From assembly GCA_003644175.1 (NCBI GenBank), contig QNBS01000148.1:1-6083 (forward strand): a stretch of 6,083 bases of DNA, in the 5' to 3' direction. Positions 1 through 5,774 of this stretch are shown piece after piece. The notes beneath the pieces were generated by a model. That model made no database searches and had not been told where the DNA came from. It worked only from the letters and a program-made list of their open reading frames with translations. This DNA comes from Planctomycetota bacterium. Its GTDB lineage: Bacteria; Planctomycetota; Phycisphaerae; Sedimentisphaerales; Anaerohalosphaeraceae. Position 1 is the stretch's first letter. The number at the start of each line of letters is the position of its first letter. The position numbers and the translations under genes were made by a program.

Positions 1-1514
1 GTCGCAATCGTGATAAAGTCCACGTACATAAGCTCGGCAATAGGCCGCAAGCCGCGAATCGCAGCACCCACCGCCGCACCCACAATCGCCGCCTCCGATA
101 TCGCCGTATCGATCACACGGTCTTCGCCGAACTCATCGAGCAGCCCCTTGGTCGCGCCGTAAGCGCCGCCGTAAAGCCCGACATCTTCACCTTCGATGAT
201 CACGTTGGAATCCCTGCGCATCTCCTCGGCCTGCGCCTCGATCAGCGCATCCTTCATCAAAAGCACATTCATCCCGAACTCATCGGCGATCTTCGCCCTG
301 GCTTTTTCAGTTCGCTCCTTCTTCGTCTTCGCCTGGATGGCCGCCATCGCCTCGTCGAACGCCGCCGTCGCCTTCAGCGCGTTGGCGGCGGAGGCCTTTT
401 CGGCCTCGATGACATTTTCGGCGTATGATTCGACCACATAAACATCCCTGGCCAGATCCGCCACATCGGGCCACGCACTGTCAAGACCAAACTGCGTCGC
501 CGCCTCAATCGTCGCCTCGGCCTTGTCGCGAATTGCATCCAACTCGTCCCTCGTCGCAAGTCCTTCTTTGAGCAGCTTATCCGACAGAACCGTGACCGGA
601 TCGCGACTGCGCCATTCCTTTTCCTCATCCCTGGTGCGATATGCCCTTGGGTCGCTTCGGCTGTGCCCGTACCAGCGATAAGTCTTCGCCTCGATCATCA
701 CCATCTCGCACTTGGAACGAGCATATTCGGCCGCTTCCTTCACCGCTAAAAATACCGCCACAACATCCTGACCGTCCACTATCATCGCAGGCACGCCGTA
801 GGCCGCCGCACGCTCGGCAACATTCTCGATATTGCTGGCGCACCCCGCCCCCTCAACCGCACTGCTCGAAAACGGAACACTCATTCCGTACAGATTATTC
901 TCGATCACCGCCACCAACGGCACTTTTAAGACGCTGGCCATATTCATCGACTCGTGGAACGAACCCGTATTCGTCGAGCCGTCGCCAAAGAACGAAAGCG
1001 CAATCTTGCCCGTCTTCTTATACTTCTCCGCAAGCGCCGCGCCAACCGCAGTCGGAATATTGCCGCCCACGATACCCGTCGAGCCTAAGTTGCCGATCTT
1101 CACATCGGCAATATGCATCGAGCCGCCGCGACCGCCGCAGTAACCGGTCTGGCGACCCATGAGTTCGGCCATCATCCGGTTCCAGTGCCTCTGGCGACTC
1201 TCCTCGTCTTTGGCGTACTTGTTCCCTATCGCACCGCAATGGCCGTGCCCACGGTGCGTCGAGCCGATTACATCGCCCTCGGCGATCGCCGCCGTCGCCC
1301 CCGTCGCAACCGCCTCCTGGCCGGCATAAAGGTGAGACGCCCCCTTGATAATATTCTGGCCCAGAAGCTCAAAAACCTTGTCCTCAAAGAACCGAATCTC
1401 ATATATCGTCTCAAGCCAGTCCAAAGCCTGACTTTGCGTAATAACGCCCTTCTTGATAAGCTCACCGATCTTCGGCGCAGGCTTCTTGCGCTTGTCATCC
1501 AGCAAATAACCCAT
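1..1514 (-). CDS. 2-oxoacid dehydrogenase E1 component, alpha and beta subunits fused (partial, C-terminus beyond window)
   Basis: Thiamine-diphosphate-dependent E1 of a pyruvate/acetoin/branched-chain type dehydrogenase complex, which decarboxylates a 2-oxoacid (or cleaves acetoin) and passes the acyl group to E2; cytoplasmic. I translated the minus strand from the ATG at 1514-1512 to the left edge: 504 codons, no stop. The alpha part shows STHRGHGHC (85-93), GGRGGSMH (127-134), the ThDP/Mg motif GDGSTNTG (177-184, N182), [10 protein letters not shown] (205-214) and [11 protein letters not shown] (279-289, H284). An Ala/Lys/Glu-rich helical linker (about 345-410) follows, and then a beta part: [10 protein letters not shown] from 415, EGEDVG at 441-446, and DTAISEAA with E474 where E1-beta carries the glutamate that activates ThDP. 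Alpha and beta are usually separate genes of about 330 codons each, so about 200 residues are probably missing to the left. HRGHGH and ENNLYGMS resemble acetoin dehydrogenase AcoA most, but substrate cannot be fixed. Codons favour G/C third bases. Identity as E1 is very sure; the fusion is seen directly. Confidence 0.95.
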   Translation of the reverse strand, partial: MGYLLDDKRKKPAPKIGELIKKGVITQSQALDWLETIYEIRFFEDKVFELLGQNIIKGASHLYAGQEAVATGATAAIAEGDVIGSTHRGHGHCGAIGNKYAKDEESRQRHWNRMMAELMGRQTGYCGGRGGSMHIADVKIGNLGSTGIVGGNIPTAVGAALAEKYKKTGKIALSFFGDGSTNTGSFHESMNMASVLKVPLVAVIENNLYGMSVPFSSSAVEGAGCASNIENVAERAAAYGVPAMIVDGQDVVAVFLAVKEAAEYARSKCEMVMIEAKTYRWYGHSRSDPRAYRTRDEEKEWRSRDPVTVLSDKLLKEGLATRDELDAIRDKAEATIEAATQFGLDSAWPDVADLARDVYVVESYAENVIEAEKASAANALKATAAFDEAMAAIQAKTKKERTEKARAKIADEFGMNVLLMKDALIEAQAEEMRRDSNVIIEGEDVGLYGGAYGATKGLLDEFGEDRVIDTAISEAAIVGAAVGAAIRGLRPIAELMYVDFITIA

Positions 1515-1522
1515 TCAAAAAA

Positions 1523-1530
1523 CTCCCTCT
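1523..1530 (-). promoter_or_regulatory. Ribosome binding site of the E1 gene
   Basis: Read on the minus strand this is AGAGGGAG, followed by an 8-base spacer (TTTTTTGA) and the ATG at 1514. Strength and spacing support this start. Confidence 0.8.
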
Positions 1531-1563
1531 CAACAATCTCTATAACAAAAAACACAAACCCTT

Positions 1564-1592
1564 AGAATACTCTATACCGCCCCATCCGTCAA
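1564..1592 (-). promoter_or_regulatory. Sigma70-type promoter of the E1 gene
   Basis: On the minus strand: TTGACG (-35, plus coordinates 1587-1592), a 17-base spacer, then TATTCT (-10, 1564-1569). That is 5/6 and 4/6 matches to consensus at ideal spacing. The predicted start near 1557 gives a leader of about 40 bases before the ATG. Found by eye; no transcript evidence. Confidence 0.55.
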
Positions 1593-1611
1593 TCCCCTCT
1601 ATCCATCATTT

Positions 1612-1625
1612 CCCGCCATGGGTGG
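1612..1625. promoter_or_regulatory. Imperfect dyad between the divergent promoters (possible operator)
   Basis: CCCGCCATGGGTGG reads CC-N2-CCATGG-N2-GG, with 10 of 14 positions matching its own reverse complement. It lies between the -35 boxes of the two divergent promoters (1587-1592 and 1649-1654), where a shared regulator could bind. A single short dyad of this size is easily a chance event. Confidence 0.2.
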
Positions 1626-1648
1626 TTACAAGAAACTTCATTTTTTTC

Positions 1649-1678
1649 TTGACAAGACAGAGCCTGTTGGGGTAGTAT
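1649..1678 (+). promoter_or_regulatory. Sigma70-type promoter of the surface-protein operon
   Basis: A perfect TTGACA (1649-1654), an 18-base spacer and TAGTAT (1673-1678, 4/6 to TATAAT), preceded by the T-rich stretch 1641-1648, which could act as an UP element. The start would fall near 1685, about 245 bases before the first gene and just before the structured leader. It is the only good plus-strand promoter I see ahead of the operon. No -24/-12 (sigma54) pair is evident. Confidence 0.6.
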
Positions 1679-1700
1679 AGATATGGAAAAATAAATACTG

Positions 1701-1861
1701 GATCATGCTGTACTGTTGTGCGTTTCAGTCGAAATCGGCAAAATTTCTGTAAGAAGACGCATGATAGGAACAGTGTCTCTGGGTTGCTCGTAACAAGGAC
1801 TCAGAGGCGATACTTGTCATGTTTCTTACGGGTTCTTGCCGAACCTCGACTGAGCGTGATT
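1701..1861 (+). promoter_or_regulatory. Long structured 5' leader RNA (candidate cis-regulatory RNA, unrecognised)
   Basis: The leader folds by hand into one long rod. Stems, outside in: 1701-1707 with 1855-1861; 1724-1732 with 1846-1854 (core CAGTCGA/TCGACTG); CGGCAA 1736-1741 with TTGCCG 1836-1841; 1747-1756 with 1822-1831 (core GTAAGAA/TTCTTAC); CATGA 1760-1764 with TCATG 1817-1821; GTGTC 1773-1777 with GATAC 1809-1813; TCTG 1778-1781 with CAGA 1802-1805; GTTG 1783-1786 with TAAC 1791-1794, capped by CTCG. There are a 3-base bulge (1757-1759), an asymmetric internal loop (1765-1772 against 1814-1816) and a 16-base one-sided loop (1708-1723). It starts about 15 bases after the predicted transcription start. 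I recognise no riboswitch, 6S, SRP or tmRNA signature. Any RNA of this length pairs to some degree; what suggests function is the collinear, unbranched arrangement and the position. Function unknown. Confidence 0.45.
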
Positions 1862-1871
1862 GAGTAGTGCC

Positions 1872-1908
1872 TTTGTGTTCTTGGTGAATATGGAGGCGAG
1901 AACATAAA
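1872..1908 (+). promoter_or_regulatory. Second leader hairpin, possible attenuator or translation control element
   Basis: TTTGTGTTCTT (1872-1882) pairs with GAGAACATAAA (1898-1908) through 11 pairs, two of them G-U, around a 15-base loop. The loop contains a first GGAGG (1892-1896), a copy of the Shine-Dalgarno core used downstream at 1920-1924. A short T-rich run (1909-1913) follows. The stem is A/T-rich, so as a terminator it would be weak. A role in attenuation or ribosome standby is inference. Confidence 0.35.
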
Positions 1909-1919
1909 TTTTATCTAAT

Positions 1920-1926
1920 GGAGGTG
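1920..1926 (+). promoter_or_regulatory. Ribosome binding site of the PEP-CTERM gene
   Basis: GGAGGTG. The GGAGG core ends 6 bases before the ATG at 1931 and 9 bases before a second in-frame ATG at 1934, so either can start; the difference is one methionine. Confidence 0.8.
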
Positions 1927-1930
1927 CATT

Positions 1931-2563
1931 ATGATGAAAGTTGTTTTGCTGTTGATGGGGGTGTGGGCGTGCTCGTCGGTGTCTTACGCCGTGTGGGACT
2001 ACACGATCGGGGACGGGCAATATGAATATGGTTCGGTGAGGCTGTATAATGATAAGACACTTTTAGTAACGGGGGGGGGGGCATACGGAGTTGAAGCCTT
2101 TGATTCCAGCTACGTTAAAGTACAGGGAACGGCACCGCTAGAGATCGATGTTGGCGGGATTTATGTTCTCGATCTGGACGATTCGAGCAGCTTGCTCGTT
2201 ACCGGTGGAGAGATCGGCGGGATTGCTTTCAGAGATAATGCCACTGCGGTTCTTCGAGGCGGCAGTATCCTGCATATCAGCAGCTTTCAACGGCCTCTTG
2301 GTGGGGATTATCCGCCTTCTTATTGGGATAAGCATATAACTATTGAGTACTCCGGTGAACTGCCTACTGTTGATGGGGATAATTTGTTGACCGGTCTTTG
2401 GCCGGATGGGAGTGCTTTCAGTATTCAACTTCACGATGGCGCTGGTGTGTTTTATCCGGCTATCACTAATATTGAATTTGTGCCTGAGCCGATGACGCTG
2501 CTGTTGTTTGGATTTGGTGGATTGGCTGTTCGCGAGTTAGGGAAGAGAAGTCAACTTAAATAA
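1931..2563 (+). CDS. PEP-CTERM sorting-signal surface protein, 210 aa
   Basis: Secreted protein of unknown function, probably exported by Sec and then processed and anchored by an exosortase. Residues 1-20 form a signal peptide: Lys3, hydrophobic core VVLLLMGVWA, cleavage likely after SYA (18-20). The C-terminus is a PEP-CTERM signal: VPEP at 184-187, hydrophobic segment about 188-200, then the basic end RELGKRSQLK. That tripartite form is the known exosortase recognition signal. The middle has two imperfect repeats beginning TLLVTGGGAYGVEAFD (about 43-58) and SLLVTGGEIGGIAFRD, each followed by a beta-strand-rich segment, suggesting a small beta-solenoid. No catalytic motif is visible. An uninterrupted G11 tract encodes T47-G48-G49-G50. 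The stop lies 11 bases ahead of the next gene, with that gene's ribosome site between, so the two are probably one operon. No exosortase gene lies in this window. Signal peptide and PEP-CTERM are clear; a more precise role is not. Confidence 0.9.
   Translation: MMKVVLLLMGVWACSSVSYAVWDYTIGDGQYEYGSVRLYNDKTLLVTGGGAYGVEAFDSSYVKVQGTAPLEIDVGGIYVLDLDDSSSLLVTGGEIGGIAFRDNATAVLRGGSILHISSFQRPLGGDYPPSYWDKHITIEYSGELPTVDGDNLLTGLWPDGSAFSIQLHDGAGVFYPAITNIEFVPEPMTLLLFGFGGLAVRELGKRSQLK
2071..2081 (+). repeat. Mononucleotide G11 tract inside the PEP-CTERM gene
   Basis: Eleven consecutive G in the reading frame ACG GGG GGG GGG GCA (T47 to A51). Losing one G moves reading to a TAG at 2139-2141; gaining one G leads to a TGA at 2092-2094. 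Either slip ends the protein before residue 75, without the sorting signal. Tracts of this kind are classic slippage (phase-variation) sites and are also prone to sequencing error. Confidence 0.9.
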
Positions 2564-2569
2564 GGGAGG
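2564..2569 (+). promoter_or_regulatory. Ribosome binding site of the large secreted-protein gene
   Basis: GGGAGG begins at the base after the stop codon of the PEP-CTERM gene and ends 5 bases before the ATG at 2575. Fixes the start, and suggests translational coupling with the upstream gene. Confidence 0.85.
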
Positions 2570-2574
2570 TTATC

Positions 2575-5500
2575 ATGCTTTTTTCAAGAAATGTCTTTGC
2601 GCGCGCTTTTTGCGCGGGTTTGGTTGTTAGTTGTTCTTTTGCGGCGTTTGGTGAGGCTCTATATGTTGTTGATCATGGGAGCAAGGTCTTGTCGTTCGAT
2701 GTTATCGGCGATGAGTTGATTTTTCGCAATGAAGTTTCAGTACCGCGCGGCGGGGGGATCGATCTGGCTATCGATGACGAACATAATATCCTGTTTCGGA
2801 CCGTCGAAGGTAGTAGCGGTATCGATATTGTCGAAGCGCATACCATGACCTATATCAAGACCGTGAACATGCCGGAGTTGGTAAACTCGGGTATTGTTTA
2901 CGACGCCCGATACCGGCAGTTGCTCTGTGTGCAGCGCAACAGTAACAATCTATATATCCTTGATTGGAACCCCGGAGAGCAAACGATTACCATGCAGTTG
3001 CCCCATATCGAATTAGCGGAGATTACGTACGCCTGCGACCTTGCCTTCAATGGCGATATACTTTACGTTTCGGAGTATAGGCATTACGGCGAACCGACTT
3101 ATACGAAGGTTTACGCCTATGATATGAATGACAGCTTTGCGTACTTGGGCACGTTCGATATGGAGTATCCGATTGTCGGGATGGATTACAAAACAAGCGA
3201 CAACAGTATCTATGGCGGAGCGTGGCAGGGGCAGGATAATCAGTATATCGTTAAGAAAATGTTAGATCCGAATACCGTTATCGTAAAGGATATAGGCGCT
3301 AACGTCATCGGGTTAAACGCCAATAACAGTACGTCCGGCAGGGTGTTTGTTACAACATATCGCAACGAAGGGACTATCGAGATATGGGATACGGCAGGGT
3401 GGACGAGCGATCCTGAGCAGGTGGTCGAGGCGACGTTCGAGTACGGCAAGGATAATGCCGACGGCGTAACTTTTTCCGGGCTTGCAGGACTCGTTATCGG
3501 TAGGAACTATATAACTCCGCAGATCGAACTTGTTAAGTACGATGATGCCGCCGGTTGTGTTTCGCCGGGCGATGAGATTACCTATACAATTTGCTGGGAG
3601 AACCTGGCGACAACGGAAACAGCGACCGAAGTTATACTCAAAGATTATCTGCCGGATAGTGTTATTTATCCGCAGGGTTTTACGACGTTTGATCCGAACG
3701 ATCCGTTAAATCCGATACCGCCCGATCCGGCTTACGATCCGAATACGCATACGTATATATGGGAGTTGGGTACTCTTTTTCCGGGTGATGCGAACTGTGT
3801 TGAAATTACGGTGGTGGCCAACGAAAAGGCCGAGCCGGGAATGACGCTGCATAATCAGGCCGTGATAACTTCCAGCTTCGGCGTGATGCAGGCGACGCTG
3901 GATACGGATGTGTGCTGCTGGGATATTGTAGACCCGAATACCGTTTATGCTGACGAGAACGCGACGGGTAATAATAACGGAACAAGCTGGCAGGACGCCT
4001 ATACCGATCTGCAACGGGCAATCGCCAGAGCAACAAACTCTGCCTGTCAGGTTGGGCCATACACGATTTGCGTAGCACACGGAACGTACAAGCCCGGTGC
4101 CGATACCAACGACACCTTCGATATACCGGACGGCGTGAGTGTTTATGGCGGTTTTGCAAGCGGCGGCAGCGACTTTGCCGACCGCAATCCCGACAGATAT
4201 GTTACTATCTTGTCCGGAAAGATCAGTGCGTTTATGATCAACGTTACTGTCGTAATGATGGTCGATGCAACATTGCTCGATGGTTTTACCGTTACCCAAG
4301 CGGCTGAGTATGGTGTGTACGGTAAGGATGCGGATTTTGCGATTGAAAATTGCAGGATTATCAGTAACGGAGTCGGTGGTCTTTACGGTGGCGTTGGTCT
4401 ATATGCTGAAAACGGCAATGTTGTCCTGCGGTGGTGCGACATCAGCAATAATCCGGAAAATGGAATCCGCCACATAGGGGCAGGGTACACATTAACTCTC
4501 GATAATTGCCAAGTCATTGATAATAGGAGAAACGGGGTACGTGCAGATGATTCTACTCCAACGGTCAAAAACAGTGTGATCGCTGGAAATGGTTTTGGGG
4601 ATGGAGATTTCTTTGGGATTCGTATAGCAACTCCTACGGATGAGCCTGTGCTTTATAACAACACGATTGTTTATAATGCTAATGCGGGTATTTCGTGGGT
4701 GGATGATTTTGGCAGTGGCAGCGATCCTAATGTGCTTGACTACCCAATTATCCAAAACTGCATTTTGTGGTACAACAATGACGGCTCAGAGCAGTTGGCC
4801 GGTTATGAGTTTACGCAGTACAGTTGTGTTTATGATCCCAACAATTCGGCTGGAACAGATTATACTCTGGACGGCTTTGGCAATTTCAGCGGCAATCCCG
4901 GTTTTGCGTATGCAAACGATCCGAACAACTACCATCTGGCTTATAATTCCCTTTGCAAAGAACGGGGTAATCCTTCATTTACTTATGTAGACGAAGTAGA
5001 CATCGACGGCGAGGATCGGATATATGGCGATTATGTCGATATCGGCGCCGACGAAGTTTACTCCTGCGACGACGATCTGACTGAAGATGACATTTACAAT
5101 GACCTTGACTGGGATGCTGACGGTGTTGTGAACCTATATGAATTCTCGAAGTTTTCCGCCGCATGGCTTTCACATGACCCGAATGACCCCGGCATTACCA
5201 CGGACCCGAATTACATCGATGAACCCAATTATGTTGACCCGAACGCCCTTGTAAACTGGAATTCGATATGTGATTTTGATGACGACTATGACATCGACCT
5301 TGCCGATCTGGCGGCGTTCGCTCCCGACTGGTTGTGGATCGCCTGCTGGAAACAGGCGCAGACGAATCGGTTCGATAACATGATGGCATCGATGGCCATG
5401 GGCGGCGGCGCCGAAGGGATGATGGCGCCGATACCGACGCAGCCTGCAACTATGCCTCTTGAACCAGAGCCCGAAACTATGCCTCTTGAACCAGAACCGG

Positions 5501-5700
5501 AAACTATGCCGGTTGAAGAAGAACCGCCGCCGGTTGAAGAAAAATCCATCGCCGAGCGGATTCTTGATCTGGAGGAGAGCATTGAATTGCTTGAAAATAT
5601 CTGGCTGGAAGACCCTTATATTCAGCAGAAAATCGATCCCAACGACTGGAATCGGTTCATGGATGCCGTTTATGACGGCCTTGATGAATTAAAGATATAA
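2575..5700 (+). CDS. Large secreted multidomain protein: propeller-like, DUF11-like, right-handed beta-helix, dockerin-like loops
   Basis: 1041-aa exported protein, function unknown, probably in cell-surface structure or polymer binding. Parts in order: signal peptide 1-26 (Arg5, Arg10, core FCAGLVVSCSFAAF, likely cut after AFG); about 29-312 beta-propeller-like blades (LYVVD, NNLYILD, DILYVSE, GTIEIWD); about 315-455 DUF11-like domain (VSPGDEITYTICWEN, ILKDYLPDS, AVITS); about 457-827 a beta-helix beginning YADENATGNNNGTSW, with rungs IENCRI, LDNCQV, VKNSVI, YNNTIVYN and IQNCILWYN, closing like a choice-of-anchor-Q domain (GNPGF, YHLAYNSLC, DIGADE); two calcium loops, DWDADGVVNLYE (845-856) and DFDDDYDIDLAD (900-911), spaced like dockerin or EF-hand repeats; a Met/Gly linker (about 931-951); TMPLEPEPE repeats (959-976); and an acidic helical tail (about 991-1041). 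No PEP-CTERM, LPXTG or transmembrane anchor is seen at the C-terminus. DPN occurs many times, as in Phycisphaerae surface proteins. Module boundaries are estimates by eye. No catalytic residues are recognised, so a pectate-lyase-like activity cannot be claimed. Confidence 0.9.
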   Translation: MLFSRNVFARAFCAGLVVSCSFAAFGEALYVVDHGSKVLSFDVIGDELIFRNEVSVPRGGGIDLAIDDEHNILFRTVEGSSGIDIVEAHTMTYIKTVNMPELVNSGIVYDARYRQLLCVQRNSNNLYILDWNPGEQTITMQLPHIELAEITYACDLAFNGDILYVSEYRHYGEPTYTKVYAYDMNDSFAYLGTFDMEYPIVGMDYKTSDNSIYGGAWQGQDNQYIVKKMLDPNTVIVKDIGANVIGLNANNSTSGRVFVTTYRNEGTIEIWDTAGWTSDPEQVVEATFEYGKDNADGVTFSGLAGLVIGRNYITPQIELVKYDDAAGCVSPGDEITYTICWENLATTETATEVILKDYLPDSVIYPQGFTTFDPNDPLNPIPPDPAYDPNTHTYIWELGTLFPGDANCVEITVVANEKAEPGMTLHNQAVITSSFGVMQATLDTDVCCWDIVDPNTVYADENATGNNNGTSWQDAYTDLQRAIARATNSACQVGPYTICVAHGTYKPGADTNDTFDIPDGVSVYGGFASGGSDFADRNPDRYVTILSGKISAFMINVTVVMMVDATLLDGFTVTQAAEYGVYGKDADFAIENCRIISNGVGGLYGGVGLYAENGNVVLRWCDISNNPENGIRHIGAGYTLTLDNCQVIDNRRNGVRADDSTPTVKNSVIAGNGFGDGDFFGIRIATPTDEPVLYNNTIVYNANAGISWVDDFGSGSDPNVLDYPIIQNCILWYNNDGSEQLAGYEFTQYSCVYDPNNSAGTDYTLDGFGNFSGNPGFAYANDPNNYHLAYNSLCKERGNPSFTYVDEVDIDGEDRIYGDYVDIGADEVYSCDDDLTEDDIYNDLDWDADGVVNLYEFSKFSAAWLSHDPNDPGITTDPNYIDEPNYVDPNALVNWNSICDFDDDYDIDLADLAAFAPDWLWIACWKQAQTNRFDNMMASMAMGGGAEGMMAPIPTQPATMPLEPEPETMPLEPEPETMPVEEEPPPVEEKSIAERILDLEESIELLENIWLEDPYIQQKIDPNDWNRFMDAVYDGLDELKI
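5449..5514 (+). repeat. 27-base tandem repeat encoding TMPLEPEPE
   Basis: Two 27-base units, 5449-5475 and 5476-5502, differ at two third-codon positions only (GAG/GAA and CCC/CCG). A third, partial unit starts at 5503 (TMPVEEEP). They encode a Pro/Glu-rich spacer between the dockerin-like region and the helical tail. Synonymous differences imply selection on the peptide or an old duplication. Confidence 0.85.
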
Positions 5701-5744
5701 AGCATCCTGATTGATATAGGACAATGATATTGGGCAGTAAAATC

Positions 5745-5774
5745 TTGACTTTTAGAGGCAAGAAAATGCATAAT
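5745..5774 (+). promoter_or_regulatory. Possible promoter downstream of the operon
   Basis: TTGACT (5745-5750), 18 bases, CATAAT (5769-5774): 5/6 and 5/6 to consensus. The start would fall near 5781, inside the short ORF and after its apparent ATG at 5766, so promoter and ATG cannot both serve the same gene. The A/T-rich context makes a chance match plausible. Confidence 0.35.

Noticed and set aside
1113..1565. Plus-strand open frame of 150 codons opposite the E1 gene (and similar ones at 641-1162 and 832-1143)
   Set aside because: They lie antisense to a gene with clear E1 motifs on the other strand; Arg/Pro/Ser-rich or low-complexity translation, no ribosome site, and explained by the strong third-base bias of the real gene.
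1724..1854. Reading the leader inverted repeat as a MITE or integron attC site
   Set aside because: Arms are interrupted by asymmetric loops, no target-site duplication is seen, and the attC R''/R' core sequences are absent.
1701..1861. Idea that the leader rod is 6S RNA, SRP RNA or a known riboswitch
   Set aside because: No SRP GGAA/AGCAG core, no clear central open bubble of the 6S type, and no cobalamin, c-di-GMP, TPP or SAM consensus seen. Left as unrecognised.
1640..1930. Sigma54 (-24/-12) promoter, which drives some PEP-CTERM genes in proteobacteria
   Set aside because: No TGGCAC-N5-TTGC-like pair found in the upstream region; the sigma70-type TTGACA promoter explains it better.
2138..2434. 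Minus-strand open frame of 98 codons inside the PEP-CTERM gene
   Set aside because: Shadow of a well-supported gene with signal peptide and sorting signal; no independent evidence.
2599..2616. CGCGC-TTTTT-GCGCG hairpin just after the second gene's start
   Set aside because: It encodes the FARAFCAG part of the signal peptide; only 5 bp, and too far inside the gene to judge as regulatory.
3706..4299. Minus-strand open frame of 197 codons inside the large secreted-protein gene
   Set aside because: The plus strand carries recognisable DUF11-like and beta-helix sequence throughout; the minus translation shows no domain, signal or ribosome site.
5701..5748. In-frame continuation of the large gene into the short downstream ORF (read-through)
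   Set aside because: Although the frame is the same, the TAA at 5698 is followed by TGA at 5725 and at 5746, so read-through would need three stops to be suppressed.
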